DNA of 64,000 nucleotides from Bradyrhizobium diazoefficiens (GTDB lineage: Bacteria; Pseudomonadota; Alphaproteobacteria; Rhizobiales; Xanthobacteraceae). Within the stretch, counting starts at the first letter, position 1. Each line of letters starts with the position of its first letter. Below the pieces are notes generated by a model. That model had not been told where the DNA came from. It saw nothing but the letters and a program-made list of their open reading frames with translations, and did no database searches. The position numbers were made by a program, and so were the translations under genes. Location of the stretch: the NCBI RefSeq assembly GCF_016612535.1, contig NZ_JAENXS010000002.1:2108001-2172000 (forward strand), written 5' to 3'. This document shows, in pieces, positions 27,082 through 35,863 of the stretch.

Positions 27082-28296
27082 TCAGAAAAACGCCTGAATG
27101 CCCGTGATCGCGCGGCCCAGGATCAGGGCGTGGACGTCGTGAGTACCCTCGTAGGTGTTGACGGTCTCGAGGTTATGGACGTGGCGCATCACGTGGTATT
27201 CGATCGAGATGCCGTTGCCGCCATGCATGTCGCGCGCGACGCGAGCGATGTCGAGCGCCTTGCCGCAATTGTTGCGCTTCATGATCGAGATCATCTCGGG
27301 GGCGAATTTGCCCTCGTCCATCAGGCGGCCGACGCGCAAGCTACCCTGGAGGCCCAGCGCAATCTCGGTCTGCATATCGGCGAGCTTCTTCTGCACGAGC
27401 TGGGTCGCGGCGAGCGGCTTGCCGAACTGCTTGCGGTCGAGCGTGTACTGGCGGGCGCGGTGCATGCAGTCCTCGGCGGCGCCGAGCGCGCCCCAGGAGA
27501 TGCCGTAGCGGGCGCGGTTGAGACAGCCGAACGGGCCCTTGAGGCCGGAGACGTTGGGCAGCAGTGCGTCTTCCGGAACCACGACGCCGTCCATCACGAC
27601 CTCGCCGGTGATCGAGGCACGCAGCGAGAGCTTGCCGCCGATCTTCGGCGCGGAGAGGCCCTTCATGCCCTTCTCCAGCACGAAGCCGCGGATCTGGTTG
27701 TCGTGCTCGGCCGACTTGGCCCAGACCACGAACACGTCGGCGATCGGCGCGTTCGAGATCCACATCTTGCTGCCGGTCAGGCGATAGCCGTCCGAGACCT
27801 TCTCCGCGCGGGTCTTCATGCCGGCCGGGTCGGAGCCGGCGTCCGGCTCGGTCAGACCGAAGCAGCCGACCCACTCGCCGCTGGCGAGCTTCGGCAGGTA
27901 TTTCTTGCGCTGGTTCTCGTCGCCATAGGCATAGATCGGGTACATCACCAGCGAGGACTGCACCGAGTTCATCGAACGATAGCCGGAATCGACCCGCTCG
28001 ATCTCGCGGGCGACGAGGCCGTAAGCCACATAGCTCGCGTTGGCGCAGCCATATTCCTCCGGCAGCGTGATGCCGATCAGGCCGAGCTCGCCCATCTCGT
28101 TGAATATCTCGCGGTCGGTCGTCTCTTCGAGATAGGCCTTGGTGACGCGCGGCAGCAGCTTGTCCTGGGCGTAGGCGCGCGCGGTGTCGCGCACCATGCG
28201 CTCGTCTTCGGTCAGCTGCTCGTCGAGCAGGAACGGATCGTCCCACTGGAAGGAAGCCGAAGCCGGCTTGTCCTTGGTCTGAGGGCGCACGCTCAT
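27082..28296 (-). CDS. Acyl-CoA dehydrogenase, glutaryl-CoA dehydrogenase type
   Basis: 404 residues from ATG at 28296; AAAGGACG lies 7 bp upstream and decides the start. FAD-dependent oxidation of an acyl-CoA. Family segments: [14 protein letters not shown], the GITLPEEYG region, and the end [19 protein letters not shown], which is typical of glutaryl-CoA dehydrogenase (lysine/tryptophan/benzoate breakdown, giving crotonyl-CoA). Glu in TYEG is the expected base. Confidence 0.92.
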   Translation of the reverse strand: MSVRPQTKDKPASASFQWDDPFLLDEQLTEDERMVRDTARAYAQDKLLPRVTKAYLEETTDREIFNEMGELGLIGITLPEEYGCANASYVAYGLVAREIERVDSGYRSMNSVQSSLVMYPIYAYGDENQRKKYLPKLASGEWVGCFGLTEPDAGSDPAGMKTRAEKVSDGYRLTGSKMWISNAPIADVFVVWAKSAEHDNQIRGFVLEKGMKGLSAPKIGGKLSLRASITGEVVMDGVVVPEDALLPNVSGLKGPFGCLNRARYGISWGALGAAEDCMHRARQYTLDRKQFGKPLAATQLVQKKLADMQTEIALGLQGSLRVGRLMDEGKFAPEMISIMKRNNCGKALDIARVARDMHGGNGISIEYHVMRHVHNLETVNTYEGTHDVHALILGRAITGIQAFF

Positions 28297-28425
28297 GAAA
28301 CGTCCTTTCGGGTCTGGTTCCGTCAAAATTTGCCCGACAAACTAAAGCGCCGCGGCAACAAGTGCAATTGCATCCTGGTTTCGGTCATTCCGGTGCGCGC
28401 ATCGGCGCGAACCCGAGTGACATTG

Positions 28426-29502
28426 TCAGGCCTCGAGCTGCTCGTTGGCGACGATCTCGATGCCGAAGCCCGAGAGGCCCTTGTAGTCGTGCACCGACGA
28501 GGTGAGATGGCGGATCGAGGTGACGCCGAGATCGCGCAGGATCTGCGCGCCGACGCCGACCTCGCGCCACTGGCGGTTGCGGTCGGCCTCCGTCGCCGTT
28601 TCGTCCGGCAGCGCCGCCACGGGGACACCGGCTGCGCCATCGCGCAAGTACACCAGCACGCCGCACCCGGATTTCCTGAAATGCTCGAGCACGGCGGCCA
28701 TGCGCTTGTGGCCGGTGAAGATGTCCTTGACGATGTTCGGCTTGTGGAAGCGCGTCAGCACGTTCTTGCCGTCACCGACGCCGTTATAGACGAAGGCGAC
28801 ATGGGCGATGGAATCGAACGGCGAGCGGTAGGCATAGCCCTGAAGCGGTCCGATCGGGCTTTCGGTGGTGAAGGTCGAGACCCGTTCGATCAGCTTTTCG
28901 CGCGCCTGGCGGTAGGCGATCATGTCCGCAATGGTGACGTGCTTGAGCTTGTGCTGGGTGGCGAAGCGAGCGACCTGCTCGCCTTTCATCACACTGCCGT
29001 CGTCGTTCATCAGCTCGCTGATGACGCCGACCGGCGGCAGGCCCGAGAGCTTGCAGAGATCGACCGCGGCTTCGGTATGACCGGAGCGCAGCAGCACGCC
29101 GCCATCCTTGGCGATCAGCGGGAAGATGTGGCCGGGCCGGGCGAAGTCGTTGGCGCCGGCATTGGGATTGGACAACGCGCGGCAGCAGGAGGCGCGCTCC
29201 TCGGCCGAGATGCCGGTGCCGCCGTCGGGCTTGTAGTCGATCGACACCGTGAAAGCGGTGGTGTGGGCGGAGTCGTTGTGGGCGACCATCGGGTCGAGCC
29301 GCAGCCGGCGCGCGTCCTCGGTCGTGATCGGCGCACAAACGATGCCGGAGGTGTGGCGGATGATGAAGGCCATCTTTTCCGCCGTGCAGAATGAGGCGGC
29401 GACGATGAGATCGCCCTCGCCCTCGCGATCCTCGTCATCGGTCACGACGACGAGCTCGCCCCGGGCAAAGGCCTGCAAAACTTCCTGAACGGTATCGGGC
29501 AT
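28426..29502 (-). CDS. ribB: 3,4-dihydroxy-2-butanone-4-phosphate synthase with degenerate GTP cyclohydrolase II half (RibBX type)
   Basis: 358 residues. The N-terminal ~205 residues are a complete RibB (DDEDREGEGDL, HTSGIVCAP, NDSAHTTAFT, RPGHIFPL, GHTEAAVDL), making the four-carbon unit of riboflavin. The rest has the fold pattern of RibA but lacks the zinc Cys set: where active RibA has SEC and RCDCG there is FHKPNIVKDIFTGHKR. So the second half is probably not a GTP cyclohydrolase. No FMN riboswitch was found upstream. Confidence 0.9.
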   Translation of the reverse strand: MPDTVQEVLQAFARGELVVVTDDEDREGEGDLIVAASFCTAEKMAFIIRHTSGIVCAPITTEDARRLRLDPMVAHNDSAHTTAFTVSIDYKPDGGTGISAEERASCCRALSNPNAGANDFARPGHIFPLIAKDGGVLLRSGHTEAAVDLCKLSGLPPVGVISELMNDDGSVMKGEQVARFATQHKLKHVTIADMIAYRQAREKLIERVSTFTTESPIGPLQGYAYRSPFDSIAHVAFVYNGVGDGKNVLTRFHKPNIVKDIFTGHKRMAAVLEHFRKSGCGVLVYLRDGAAGVPVAALPDETATEADRNRQWREVGVGAQILRDLGVTSIRHLTSSVHDYKGLSGFGIEIVANEQLEA

Positions 29503-29766
29503 TTCCCAATCTCTATCGGTTATGGGCCGAAGGCTTAGCCGGACGCCTTAGCCGGACTTCGGCCCCAGCGCTAGTGTCCTGGACGCAACCGCATATGCCT
29601 GCGGGCCGGCCGGGCTCCCGGGCCAAGGCTTGCTACGGAAATACCTTGCACCGGAAATACCAGCCATATAAGCGCGGCCGCGACTCGCAGAAGGTGCCGA
29701 ACCGTCTCGCCATCCGGCCCCGGCCGTGCAGAATGGACCTATGCAAGACCCGACAATAGGGTAGTC

Positions 29767-30351
29767 ATGATCGCGGCGGCCGGGCAGGATGCGCCAGAGA
29801 TGAAACAAGCAATGCGCAACATCCGATTTGTCGCTCCCCTCATTGCCAGCCTGCTTTTTTCGCTTGGCCTGGCGACGGCCACGGCGGCCCAACCCAAGGC
29901 CGATCTCGCGCAGACCTTTGCCGACTCGCTTGCCCCGATGCCGAAGGAGGATCTCAGCGTCTCCGGCGGCTTCTACGTGCCGGCCTATTCCAGCGTCGCG
30001 ATGAGCCAGGGCAGGCTGCGGGTCGATTTTTCGGTGACGCTGAGCGTCCACAATGCTTCGGAGACCCAGCCGCTGGTGGTCAGGCGCATCGCCTATTTCG
30101 ACACCGCGGGCAAACAGGTCGAGAGCTATCTGAAGGTGCCGGTCGCGGTGAAGCCGCTCGCCACGATCTCGATCTTCATTCCGACCGACGATGTCCGCGG
30201 CGGGACCGGGGCCAATTTCATCGTCGATTGGGCCGCCACAGGCGAGATCACCGAGCCGGTGGTCGAGGCCTTGATGGTTGGCGGCATTGCCAATGCGCAC
30301 TACGCTTTCATCAGTCAGGGCCGTCCGACCAGGACTGTCGGCAAGAAGTAA
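29767..30351 (+). CDS. DUF3124 secreted protein
   Basis: 194 residues from ATG 29767; later ATGs at 29800 and 29812 are possible starts. A signal peptide (to about residue 38) is followed by the DUF3124 pattern: FYVPAYSSVAM, VRRIAYFDTAGKQVESYL, and GGTGANFIVDW. Family function unknown. A hairpin terminator follows. Confidence 0.8.
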   Translation: MIAAAGQDAPEMKQAMRNIRFVAPLIASLLFSLGLATATAAQPKADLAQTFADSLAPMPKEDLSVSGGFYVPAYSSVAMSQGRLRVDFSVTLSVHNASETQPLVVRRIAYFDTAGKQVESYLKVPVAVKPLATISIFIPTDDVRGGTGANFIVDWAATGEITEPVVEALMVGGIANAHYAFISQGRPTRTVGKK

Positions 30352-30354
30352 AGC

Positions 30355-30391
30355 AGCGGCTGGGATCGAGGACCTCGATCGGCCGCTTTTT
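30355..30391 (+). terminator. Intrinsic terminator after DUF3124 gene
   Basis: Nested stem AGCGGC...GATCGAGG-AC-CTCGATC...GCCGCT followed by TTTTT. Confidence 0.75.
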
Positions 30392-30617
30392 CGAATGAGT
30401 GCTGTCGCGGCCGCAGCTCGAAAACACCAAAACAACCCCATGCACAGTAGCCGCGCAAGCAAAATCAACGCCTTGTCGGCACGCGCGACGAAGATGCGGA
30501 TTTTACGAATTTTGTTTGACGCGTCGGGCAAAACACTGGCATGATGGCAACATCGAAATCGCGCTGCCCGGTCGGCACCAAGCCGGCCGCTCCATAAAAA
30601 CAACGAGGAACGCTGCC

Positions 30618-31850
30618 ATGACGTCCAGCTTCGATTTCGCGCCGCTGTTTCCCACAGGGCTGCCGGCCCCTTCCGCGCGCTGGACGGGCCTCGCCAAATA
30701 CAGCTTTGTCGGCGGCAACAACGATTCCGAGCAGCTGCCGCTGGACGAACTGATCGAGGCCGCCAATCAGGCCCTGCAACGCGAAGGCCGGTCGCTCGCC
30801 ACCTACGGGCTGGCGCATGGCCCGCAGGGTTACTTGCCCCTGCGCGAATTCCTGGTGACGAAACTGAAGCGCGATGCCGGCATCAGCTGCACGGTCGACG
30901 ATCTCATGATCGTCTCCGGCTCGCTCCAGGCGCTCGATCTCGTCAACTCTACGCTGCTTTCGCGCGGCGACACCGTGATCGTCGAGCAGGAGACGTATCA
31001 GGGATCGCTGCAACGGCTGACGCGGTTGGGTGTCAACACCATCGGCATTCCCCTCGACGAGGATGGCATGCGCATGGACGCTCTCGCCTCGACGCTGGTC
31101 GACCTGAAAGGCCGCGGCATCCGGCCGAAATACATCTACACCATCCCGACCGTGCAGAACCCGACCGGCAGCATCATGCCGGAGAGCCGTCGCGCCGAAT
31201 TGCTGAAGCTATCGGCCGAATATTGCGTGCCTATATTCGAGGACGATTGCTATGCCGACCTGGTCTGGTCGGGACAGCGGCCGCCCGCGATCCACGCGAT
31301 GAGCCGAAACGGCGGCGTGATCCATATCGGCTCGTTCTCGAAGTCGATTGCGCCGGCGCTGCGCGTCGGCTTCATCGTGGCGCCCTGGGATGTGATGTCG
31401 CGGATGCTGGCGTTGAAGACGGATGCCGGGTCCGGCGCGTTGGAGCAGATGGTGCTGGCCACCTATTGCCGGCCGCATTTCGCAAGCCACGTACCGGCGC
31501 TGACCAAGGCGCTGCGCACCAAGCTCGACACCCTGATGGAAGCCTTGAACGAGCAGTTCGGGACCGCGGCCGAATTCGAGGAGCCCAAGGGCGGCATCTT
31601 CCTCTGGGTGAAGCTGCCCGACCAGGTCGATACGCTCAAACTCTATCGGGCTGCGCTCGCCGCCGGTGTCTCGATCAATCCCGGACCGGAATGGTCGACC
31701 AACAAGCGCCACTCCGCCTCGCGCCTGCGGCTGTGCTTTGCGAGCCCGTCGCATCAGCAGATCCGCGAGGGCGTCGCGGTGCTGGCCGAGGTCTGCCGCA
31801 AGGAGTTCGGCGTGCCGGCCCGCAGCGCCAACGTGGAGAAGCGGGCCTAA
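30618..31850 (+). CDS. PLP-dependent aminotransferase, class I/II (MocR/LysN-like)
   Basis: 410 residues from ATG at 30618, preceded by GAGGAACG. PLP lysine is K242 (SFSKSIAPALR), with N181 (QNPTG) and D210/Y212 (EDDCYAD) as cofactor contacts. It belongs to the 2-aminoadipate/aromatic aminotransferase-like group related to MocR C-terminal domains. Substrate not assigned. The convergent XRE-type regulator gene ends 7 bp away. Confidence 0.9.
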   Translation: MTSSFDFAPLFPTGLPAPSARWTGLAKYSFVGGNNDSEQLPLDELIEAANQALQREGRSLATYGLAHGPQGYLPLREFLVTKLKRDAGISCTVDDLMIVSGSLQALDLVNSTLLSRGDTVIVEQETYQGSLQRLTRLGVNTIGIPLDEDGMRMDALASTLVDLKGRGIRPKYIYTIPTVQNPTGSIMPESRRAELLKLSAEYCVPIFEDDCYADLVWSGQRPPAIHAMSRNGGVIHIGSFSKSIAPALRVGFIVAPWDVMSRMLALKTDAGSGALEQMVLATYCRPHFASHVPALTKALRTKLDTLMEALNEQFGTAAEFEEPKGGIFLWVKLPDQVDTLKLYRAALAAGVSINPGPEWSTNKRHSASRLRLCFASPSHQQIREGVAVLAEVCRKEFGVPARSANVEKRA

Positions 31851-31857
31851 GGCTCGC

Positions 31858-32136
31858 TTAGGCCGCCTGGGGCTGTGGCTGGCTGCCGTGAATCGCGGAG
31901 GCGAGCCGCAGCAGCAGGACGATCGAGACGTTGCCCTTGCCCGCCTCGATCTGGGCGATATAGCGCTCGGAGATCCCGGAGCGGCGGGCCAGTTCGCGCC
32001 GCGACAAGTCGCAACGCGCGCGTGACGACCTCAGGCGTTCGCCCAGCTCAGTCAGGAACGCAGCCTCCGAATAAGGCGGCGCAGCACAGCTTCCCGGCAG
32101 CACCTCGCCCGCAAAATCCATCACTTGGTTCAGCAT
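31858..32136 (-). CDS. Short XRE-type regulator, HTH part of a BoxR/BzdR-like protein
   Basis: 92 residues from ATG at 32136. Residues ~27-82 form an XRE helix-turn-helix (LGERLRSSRARCDLSRREL, then SGISERYIAQIEAGKGNVSI). The sequence around the HTH resembles the benzoyl-CoA-sensing BoxR/BzdR family, whose members continue into a shikimate-kinase-like domain of ~170 residues. Here the frame stops soon after the HTH (HGSQPQPQAA). It may be a truncated relic or a working single-domain repressor of the neighbouring aminotransferase. Confidence 0.75.
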   Translation of the reverse strand: MLNQVMDFAGEVLPGSCAAPPYSEAAFLTELGERLRSSRARCDLSRRELARRSGISERYIAQIEAGKGNVSIVLLLRLASAIHGSQPQPQAA

Positions 32137-32294
32137 CGCTCTCACCAGTTTCGCCTTCCGGAATTGCCATCCTAGCGGAGAAACAGCCGGCCTCATTGAC
32201 GCGGATCAAATTCGCGCGCGATTGGCGGCTGCCGTGGACGATTGCGCGCCGGATGCTACACTTTGGAATTGTTCAAGGCAGGGCTGTTCAGGAC

Positions 32295-32747
32295 ATGACG
32301 CGTCGTTTGAGCCGCTGGACCATTGCGGCGGTGCTTTGGATTGCGTTTACGTCCTTTGCGCGTGCCGAGACGCTTGCGGCGACAGTCGAACAATGGGGCT
32401 TGCTCGGCTCATGGGCGGTCGACTGCGCGGCCCGGCCCGATCGTGACAAGGGCGCACTGCTGACTTACGAAATCCAGAAGGATGGCCGGGTGACGTACCG
32501 GCGCAATTTCGGCGACGCCAGGGACGAGAACGAAGTGGTGTCGGCCACGGTCAACGCCGAAGGCCTGCTCAATCTGATGGTGTTCTTCCCGTCGCTGCAT
32601 CAGACCCGCGAATTCGGATTGCTGCTTGCGAAGGACGGCAGCCTGCGGGCGATCTACAATCGCAGCGAGCGCGGCGAGTACACGATCAGCGACGGCAAAT
32701 ACGTTAAGACCGGCGCGCCGACGCCTCCACAACAGCGCTGCGATTAA
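32295..32747 (+). CDS. Small secreted protein, function unknown
   Basis: 150 residues from ATG at 32295 (AGGAC just before). Signal peptide to ARA-E (about residue 24). The mature part has WGLLGSWAVDCAARP and later ISDGKYVKTGAPTPPQQRCD; two Cys could form a disulfide. The pattern resembles a small lipocalin-like periplasmic fold, but no family is recognised with certainty. Confidence 0.7.
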   Translation: MTRRLSRWTIAAVLWIAFTSFARAETLAATVEQWGLLGSWAVDCAARPDRDKGALLTYEIQKDGRVTYRRNFGDARDENEVVSATVNAEGLLNLMVFFPSLHQTREFGLLLAKDGSLRAIYNRSERGEYTISDGKYVKTGAPTPPQQRCD

Positions 32748-32797
32748 TAATAGTCTTGATCCTGAATATCCATTCAGAATTCTCTTCCCGTTCCTCC

Positions 32798-32822
32798 GGA
32801 ACGTTCCCGCGAATGCGCCGTT
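32798..32822 (+). promoter_or_regulatory. EcfG-type stress promoter (GGAAC-N16-CGTT)
   Basis: GGAAC at 32798-32802 and CGTT at 32819-32822, exactly 16 bp apart, 30 bp before the ATG of the His-rich peptide gene. Full match to the known EcfG consensus. Confidence 0.8.
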
Positions 32823-32852
32823 CTCAATTGCATTACATTGGAGGAGGACATC

Positions 32853-33071
32853 ATGAAGAAGCTTGGTTATGTCGTTGCCGCTCTGGGTGCGCTCGCGGTT
32901 GCGGCGCCGACGCTGGCAAGTGCCGAGACCGTCGTGGTCAAGCACGGTCATCACGGCCCGTATGGTTCGCGCGCCGAATTCCGCGAGCATCGCGACAATG
33001 GCTGGCATCGCGGCTGGCACCATCACGACCGTGTCGTGGTGATCAAGCACGGCCATCACCACATGTACTAA
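32853..33071 (+). CDS. His-rich secreted peptide, stress-type
   Basis: 72 residues; GGAGGAGGACATC precedes the ATG. Signal peptide ends ASA-E (about 24). The mature 48 residues contain 14 or more His in two copies of the phrase KHGHH and a WHRGWHHH block. This suggests metal (Ni, Cu, Zn) binding in the periplasm, by analogy only. Its promoter fits EcfG and a terminator hairpin follows, so it is a monocistronic unit. Confidence 0.8.
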   Translation: MKKLGYVVAALGALAVAAPTLASAETVVVKHGHHGPYGSRAEFREHRDNGWHRGWHHHDRVVVIKHGHHHMY

Positions 33072-33089
33072 TGCGCAACGCAATATGGA

Positions 33090-33116
33090 AATGGCCCCTC
33101 ACGGGGCCATTTCTTT
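33090..33116 (+). terminator. Intrinsic terminator after His-rich peptide gene
   Basis: AATGGCCCC-TCAC-GGGGCCATT (33090-33111) followed by a short T-rich tract. Confidence 0.8.
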
Positions 33117-33220
33117 GCGTTCATCGATCGACGTCGGCTATTGGGGCACTGGCAAACAGCTGGCAGAACGCTCGAACCCGAGTACCGATGCCGGTGTACC
33201 GGAGGAGTGCAGCCACTAGA

Positions 33221-35344
33221 CTAGATCAACAGATCAAGCGTCGGATGGTGCTCGACACTGACTGCGTGATCACCGACGACTTGCTCGGCGTGTGAGGGGC
33301 CAATCAGGTCTTCAAACTGGATCAGCGCAAGTTCAGGATGCCCGGCATTGTGCAGCCCATCCCCATTAGCATGTGGTCTCTGGCTAGGCTCAAGATGATC
33401 CGAATGCCTAGCCTCTGCCATGCCATTCCTGAAATGAAAGGAATCTCCGAGCTCGGGCGCCGTTGCCCTGTGCGTCGGTCCGGAGTCATCGGCAGCTTGG
33501 TTGTTGCCACGGGCATTCTCGCTCGGCCCCGCATGCTGATTTTCCAAAGCGTTTAAAGGCGCCTTGTGCAAGTCGGGTTGCGATTTGTCGGAGCTGGCAT
33601 GGCTACCCGGTGGGGCGTGCTTTGAAGCGTCTACATCGCGATGCAATTGTCCACGGTTGGATTCGTGCCCCGGAGGCTCGTGTCCGGCATGCGTCTTGCC
33701 TTTTGCATGGCCTTCCTCGGAAACATGCGTATCACGCTGCGATTGCCTTTGAGTGGGATCCTGTCCCGGCGGCTCGTGTTCGGCATGCGGCTTGCCTTTT
33801 GTGGCGCCTTCCTCCGAAACATGCAAGTCACGCTGCGACTGCCTTTGAGTGGGATCGTGTCCCGGCGGCTCTTGACCGGCATGCGGGCCGCCCTTCGCAA
33901 CGCCCTCTTCCGAGAGGTGGAAATCAGGCTGCAATTGCTCATGATTGGGCCCATCTGCTTCGGTTGCCTGTGTTGTGCCGGGTTCCGTATCCCTGGGCGT
34001 GCCCGTTCCGTCCGGTTGTTCGAAGCCGCCATGACCGATCAGAGCGTCGACGGTACCGGCTCCAACGTGAAGGTTGCCGCTGCCCGTAGCGCTATCCTCG
34101 TTCGCGGCTGCATCAGTGATCAGAAGTTCGTCGCCTCTGCCGACGCTATCGCCTCGATCGATCTCGAAGGCGAATGATTCCCTGTGCGGTTCGGAAATAA
34201 GCCAGGCCAGGGCATCGAAGCCATTGAGGTTCGCATCGACGCCACCAGCCATATTGAAGGCGGCAAATTCGCTGGTCGCGTTTGCGCCATCCGATGCAAA
34301 GAAATCGCTCGAGCTATCGGGAAAAGTGAACGCCTGCGCGGGGCTCGCGAGGAATTCGTAAATCGAAACCCCGATCGCCATCAATACGAACGAGCCAAAG
34401 CTGCTCAAGCTGAGCCTTGGAGCGGTGGGCATCAGCGATGTGATCGTGCTGGCGGCAATATCAGTGCGGGGTTCAAAGAGCTTGCTGGCCCGCGTTGGAC
34501 TGTCAACTGCAGAATTCTCAAAGCAGCCGGCCTTGCCAACAGCTTTGGCCGTTTTGCCCGGAACAGCCGTCGTCTTCTGGAGAGTGATTTTGATCGTCAA
34601 GACCTCGCCACGACCGTCTGCGGCTAATACCGTTACGGGATCGGTATGCGCATGATCAGCTGCGCCCGCGCTTGCGGGTTGAACGTCATCCAGTGCGGCC
34701 CAAATCAGAGCTGCAAGCGCCCCGACTCCGCCGTACAGGCGCGACAGAGCAAACGTCGCGAGCTCCCGGCGGCTTTTGATCTCAAGCCGTGCAGAGATAT
34801 GATCGACTTGCGCGTTGATGGTGCCTGTGGTGACCTTGAGCTGCCGCGCAATCTCCTTGTTGGACATACCGCAGGCGACCAGACGCATGATCTTGCGCTC
34901 CATATCCGTCAGCGCCGTCAGCCCATTGTCGTCACAAGTGCCATGGCTTGCCTTGCCGGCAGCCACCCGGTCCGCGGTCGGTGCCACCAGCCGGAGGGAC
35001 TGCATCAAGGCTTCGGGCTCCTCGCGCATCGGAATCCCGGCGCAGGCACCCGTTGCAATGGCGGCAGCGAGATCGCCCTGCGCAATAGATGCGGTGTAGA
35101 AGACCAGTCGTGTGCGAAGGTTTTCGGTATTGACGGCGGCGAGCATCTCAGACGCCGTCACGTCGGAAAATCCGTCCTCGACAAGCGCGACATCTGGCGT
35201 CAACCTCCGAACTGCCTCGAGGCAGTCGGCCCCGTTATTGCAAGATGCGACGATCTCGAAGTCACTCTCCGCAGCAAATAGCGGCGCGAAACCCTGCAGC
35301 ACGATCGGACGGCGATCCGCTATCACGATTCGGATACGAAGCAT
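33221..35344 (-). CDS. NarL/LuxR-type regulator with membrane segments and long repetitive C-terminal tail
   Basis: 707 residues from ATG at 35344 (TTG at 35380 is an alternative). Residues 1-118 form a receiver-like domain with altered active site: the usual phospho-Asp position is E56 (PDVALVED), the acidic pair is ADRRP and the conserved Lys is Arg (PMREE). Residues 142-200 are a LuxR HTH (MERKIMRLVACGMSNKEIA). A hydrophobic stretch (201-218) and a stronger membrane segment (312-334) follow, then a low-complexity acidic/His/Pro-rich tail with three 32-residue tandem repeats (478-573). Preceded by a perfect EcfG-type promoter. The REC suggests phosphorylation-independent behaviour; the tail's role is unknown. 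Confidence 0.8.
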   Translation of the reverse strand: MLRIRIVIADRRPIVLQGFAPLFAAESDFEIVASCNNGADCLEAVRRLTPDVALVEDGFSDVTASEMLAAVNTENLRTRLVFYTASIAQGDLAAAIATGACAGIPMREEPEALMQSLRLVAPTADRVAAGKASHGTCDDNGLTALTDMERKIMRLVACGMSNKEIARQLKVTTGTINAQVDHISARLEIKSRRELATFALSRLYGGVGALAALIWAALDDVQPASAGAADHAHTDPVTVLAADGRGEVLTIKITLQKTTAVPGKTAKAVGKAGCFENSAVDSPTRASKLFEPRTDIAASTITSLMPTAPRLSLSSFGSFVLMAIGVSIYEFLASPAQAFTFPDSSSDFFASDGANATSEFAAFNMAGGVDANLNGFDALAWLISEPHRESFAFEIDRGDSVGRGDELLITDAAANEDSATGSGNLHVGAGTVDALIGHGGFEQPDGTGTPRDTEPGTTQATEADGPNHEQLQPDFHLSEEGVAKGGPHAGQEPPGHDPTQRQSQRDLHVSEEGATKGKPHAEHEPPGQDPTQRQSQRDTHVSEEGHAKGKTHAGHEPPGHESNRGQLHRDVDASKHAPPGSHASSDKSQPDLHKAPLNALENQHAGPSENARGNNQAADDSGPTHRATAPELGDSFHFRNGMAEARHSDHLEPSQRPHANGDGLHNAGHPELALIQFEDLIGPSHAEQVVGDHAVSVEHHPTLDLLI
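33604..33912 (-). repeat. Three 96-bp tandem repeats inside the NarL-like gene
   Basis: Encodes residues 478-573: each 32-residue unit starts SEEG, contains HAGxEPPGH or close variant, and ends QSQRD or similar. The first two units are nearly identical at DNA level, the third is degenerate. Limits given to within a few bases. Confidence 0.75.
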
Positions 35345-35422
35345 CTGCTTCAGTTGCCTCAAGCTTCCGTCGCCGAGCAAGGGCGACCCAGTTTACCGCG
35401 TCACTTTCGAGAGCAGCGCGGC

Positions 35423-35447
35423 AACGCGTGATACCCCCCTTTGTTCC
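35423..35447 (-). promoter_or_regulatory. EcfG-type stress promoter (GGAAC-N16-CGTT)
   Basis: On the minus strand GGAAC (plus 35443-35447) and CGTT (plus 35423-35426), 16 bp apart, upstream of the NarL-like gene; about 43-80 bp before its possible starts. Confidence 0.8.
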
Positions 35448-35465
35448 AGTAGAGACGGGGGCGCG

Positions 35466-35618
35466 TTAGTGCTGTTCTAGGGCTCTGAGGTCGTCGACGA
35501 GAGCGGCTTCGATCTGGCGCAGGTGCTCTGCGGTCAGACCATCCGGAAAGTCCTTGGAGAGCTGCCGGCAGCGCTCAAGGCGCTCTTCCAGGATCCGCTT
35601 TTCCCGCTCCTTATTCAT
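35466..35618 (-). CDS. Small helical protein (50 residues) under EcfG-type promoter
   Basis: ATG at 35618, stop 35466-35468. 50 residues: charged, amphipathic helix (REKRILEERLERCRQL), then DFPDGLTAEHLRQIE and a second helix. No signal or membrane segment. Not recognised; possibly a small regulatory or adaptor protein. A complete GGAAC-N16-CGTT lies 48 bp upstream, which strongly supports it as a real gene. Confidence 0.7.
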   Translation of the reverse strand: MNKEREKRILEERLERCRQLSKDFPDGLTAEHLRQIEAALVDDLRALEQH

Positions 35619-35665
35619 CGAACGGACAATAACCCCCGTGAAAACCCCGGTCCTTCGGGTCGACT

Positions 35666-35690
35666 AACGAAGGATCAATCCATGCGTTCC
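35666..35690 (-). promoter_or_regulatory. EcfG-type stress promoter (GGAAC-N16-CGTT)
   Basis: Minus strand: GGAAC (plus 35686-35690) and CGTT (plus 35666-35669) with a 16-bp spacer, 48 bp before the ATG at 35618. Confidence 0.8.
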
Positions 35691-35863
35691 AAGAGCACGT
35701 TAAGATGGTGCGTTGGTCTCAGCCTGATGTCGGGGCAGTGCACCCGCTGGATGCTGAACCTGGATCGCCGGCTTCGGGTCACAAGCCCTCATGCTCTGAT
35801 CAAGGCATGAGATTTCCGCTTGCCCCCGAAGGCCGACATCGGCGCCTTTATGAATAAACGCCT

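Noticed and set aside
26194..29394. Long plus-strand open frame (about 1066 codons)
   Set aside because: It lies over three minus-strand genes with strong family signatures and shows no domain of its own.
29503..29766. Possible FMN riboswitch upstream of the riboflavin gene
   Set aside because: I looked for the conserved RFN element blocks and did not find them in the ~260 bp upstream.
35682..35810. Short plus-strand frame of 42 codons
   Set aside because: Its start lies within the EcfG-type promoter of the 50-residue gene and it has no ribosome site or conserved motif.
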